In this document: positions 21,998 through 22,323 of the stretch, one piece after another
How positions within the stretch are numbered: position 1 is the stretch's first letter
Layout of the letters: every line of letters starts with the position of its first letter
DNA from: JAAAOZ01 sp964496595
GTDB taxonomy: Bacteria > Chloroflexota > Anaerolineae > B4-G1 > SLSP01
NCBI GenBank assembly: GCA_964496595.1
Contig: CAZCAI010000076.1
Span: 1 to 22,323 of the forward strand
DNA: 22,323 nucleotides
Direction: 5' to 3'
Notes under the pieces: model-generated
What the model saw: only the letters and a program-made list of their open reading frames with translations
Database searches by the model: none
Told to the model about the DNA's origin: nothing
Program-made: the position numbers and the translations under genes

Positions 21998-22323
21998 GGG
22001 CGGCACACACGAATGTGTAAATCATAATCTAGTGCAGCGCGGCGGAAGTTCCTCTCCAGTTAGCTACGCTCGGAGCGGATCGTCAGATCCGCGACTCTAC
22101 GTCGGAACGGGGATCTGACGATCCCCTTGGAGCAAATTTAACTGGGGAGCCATTTATGCCGCGCCCAAGGTGCAACGCACTTGAACTGAAGGAAAGGCAG
22201 CCTCATGCAGTATATGCCTGGTGATAAGTTCGAAAGTGCGTTGCACCTCACAAGACTAAACGGTTACGATTTCGGTTCAGATCTAAAGTCTCACAAAGAG
22301 GTACAGTTCTCTTATGATTATCC
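21998..22323. repeat. gene-free right end with two inverted-repeat structures
   Basis: No open frame with a binding site is seen. From 22055 to 22147 an imperfect inverted repeat is formed by CCAGTTAGC...GGATCGTCAGATCC and GGATCTGACGATCC...TTTAACTGG around a loop near 22092-22108. At 22168-22182 AGGTGCAACGCACTT pairs exactly with AAGTGCGTTGCACCT at 22234-22248, enclosing 51 bases. Both look like miniature inverted-repeat elements; the first may also end the DUF454 transcript. Confidence 0.65.

Overview
The window looks like a GC-rich chromosomal segment of a Chloroflexota (Anaerolineae/Caldilineae-like) bacterium. That placement is inference. It rests on a lipoprotein signal peptide, strong AGGAGG ribosome binding sites, sugar importers of the ChvE/GguA/GguB type, a CHAT/NB-ARC/TPR giant protein, and an unusual load of short low-complexity 'word' repeats between and even inside genes. 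No RNA gene, CRISPR array, transposase or phage gene was found.

Region 1 (1-5294) is a minus-strand cluster, probably for uptake and salvage of a nucleoside-type compound. It holds an eIF2B-like sugar-phosphate isomerase (MtnA family), a fused double-ATPase ECF component, EcfT, a 5'-methylthioadenosine/methylthioinosine-type phosphorylase and a truncated ECF S component at the left edge. Two near-consensus sigma70 promoters, one before mtnA and one before ecfA, can be read directly.

Region 2 (5295-12762) is on the plus strand. It has a frameshifted unknown gene broken by a 36-bp direct repeat, then a hairpin-rich spacer, then a 1536-residue CHAT protease/NB-ARC/TPR protein with several in-frame insertions of repeat words. 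A tandem 108-bp repeat follows, and then a REC-HTH-REC response regulator.

Region 3 (12900-20879) is on the minus strand and is the most interesting part. It is a monosaccharide ABC importer operon in which almost every part is unusual. The lipoprotein carries two nearly identical binding domains in tandem. The ATPase has one full, circularly permuted binding domain inserted between its two nucleotide-binding domains. An ordinary permease follows. The last gene encodes a soluble histidine kinase whose sensor is a degenerate ABC ATPase domain. The kinase converges with the response regulator of region 2. I infer a sugar-import-sensing two-component system in which the kinase reads the transporter through a decoy ATPase domain.

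Region 4 (20880-22323) holds the leader of the importer operon, a DUF454/YbaN membrane protein on the plus strand, and several inverted repeats. No gene was found after 21997.
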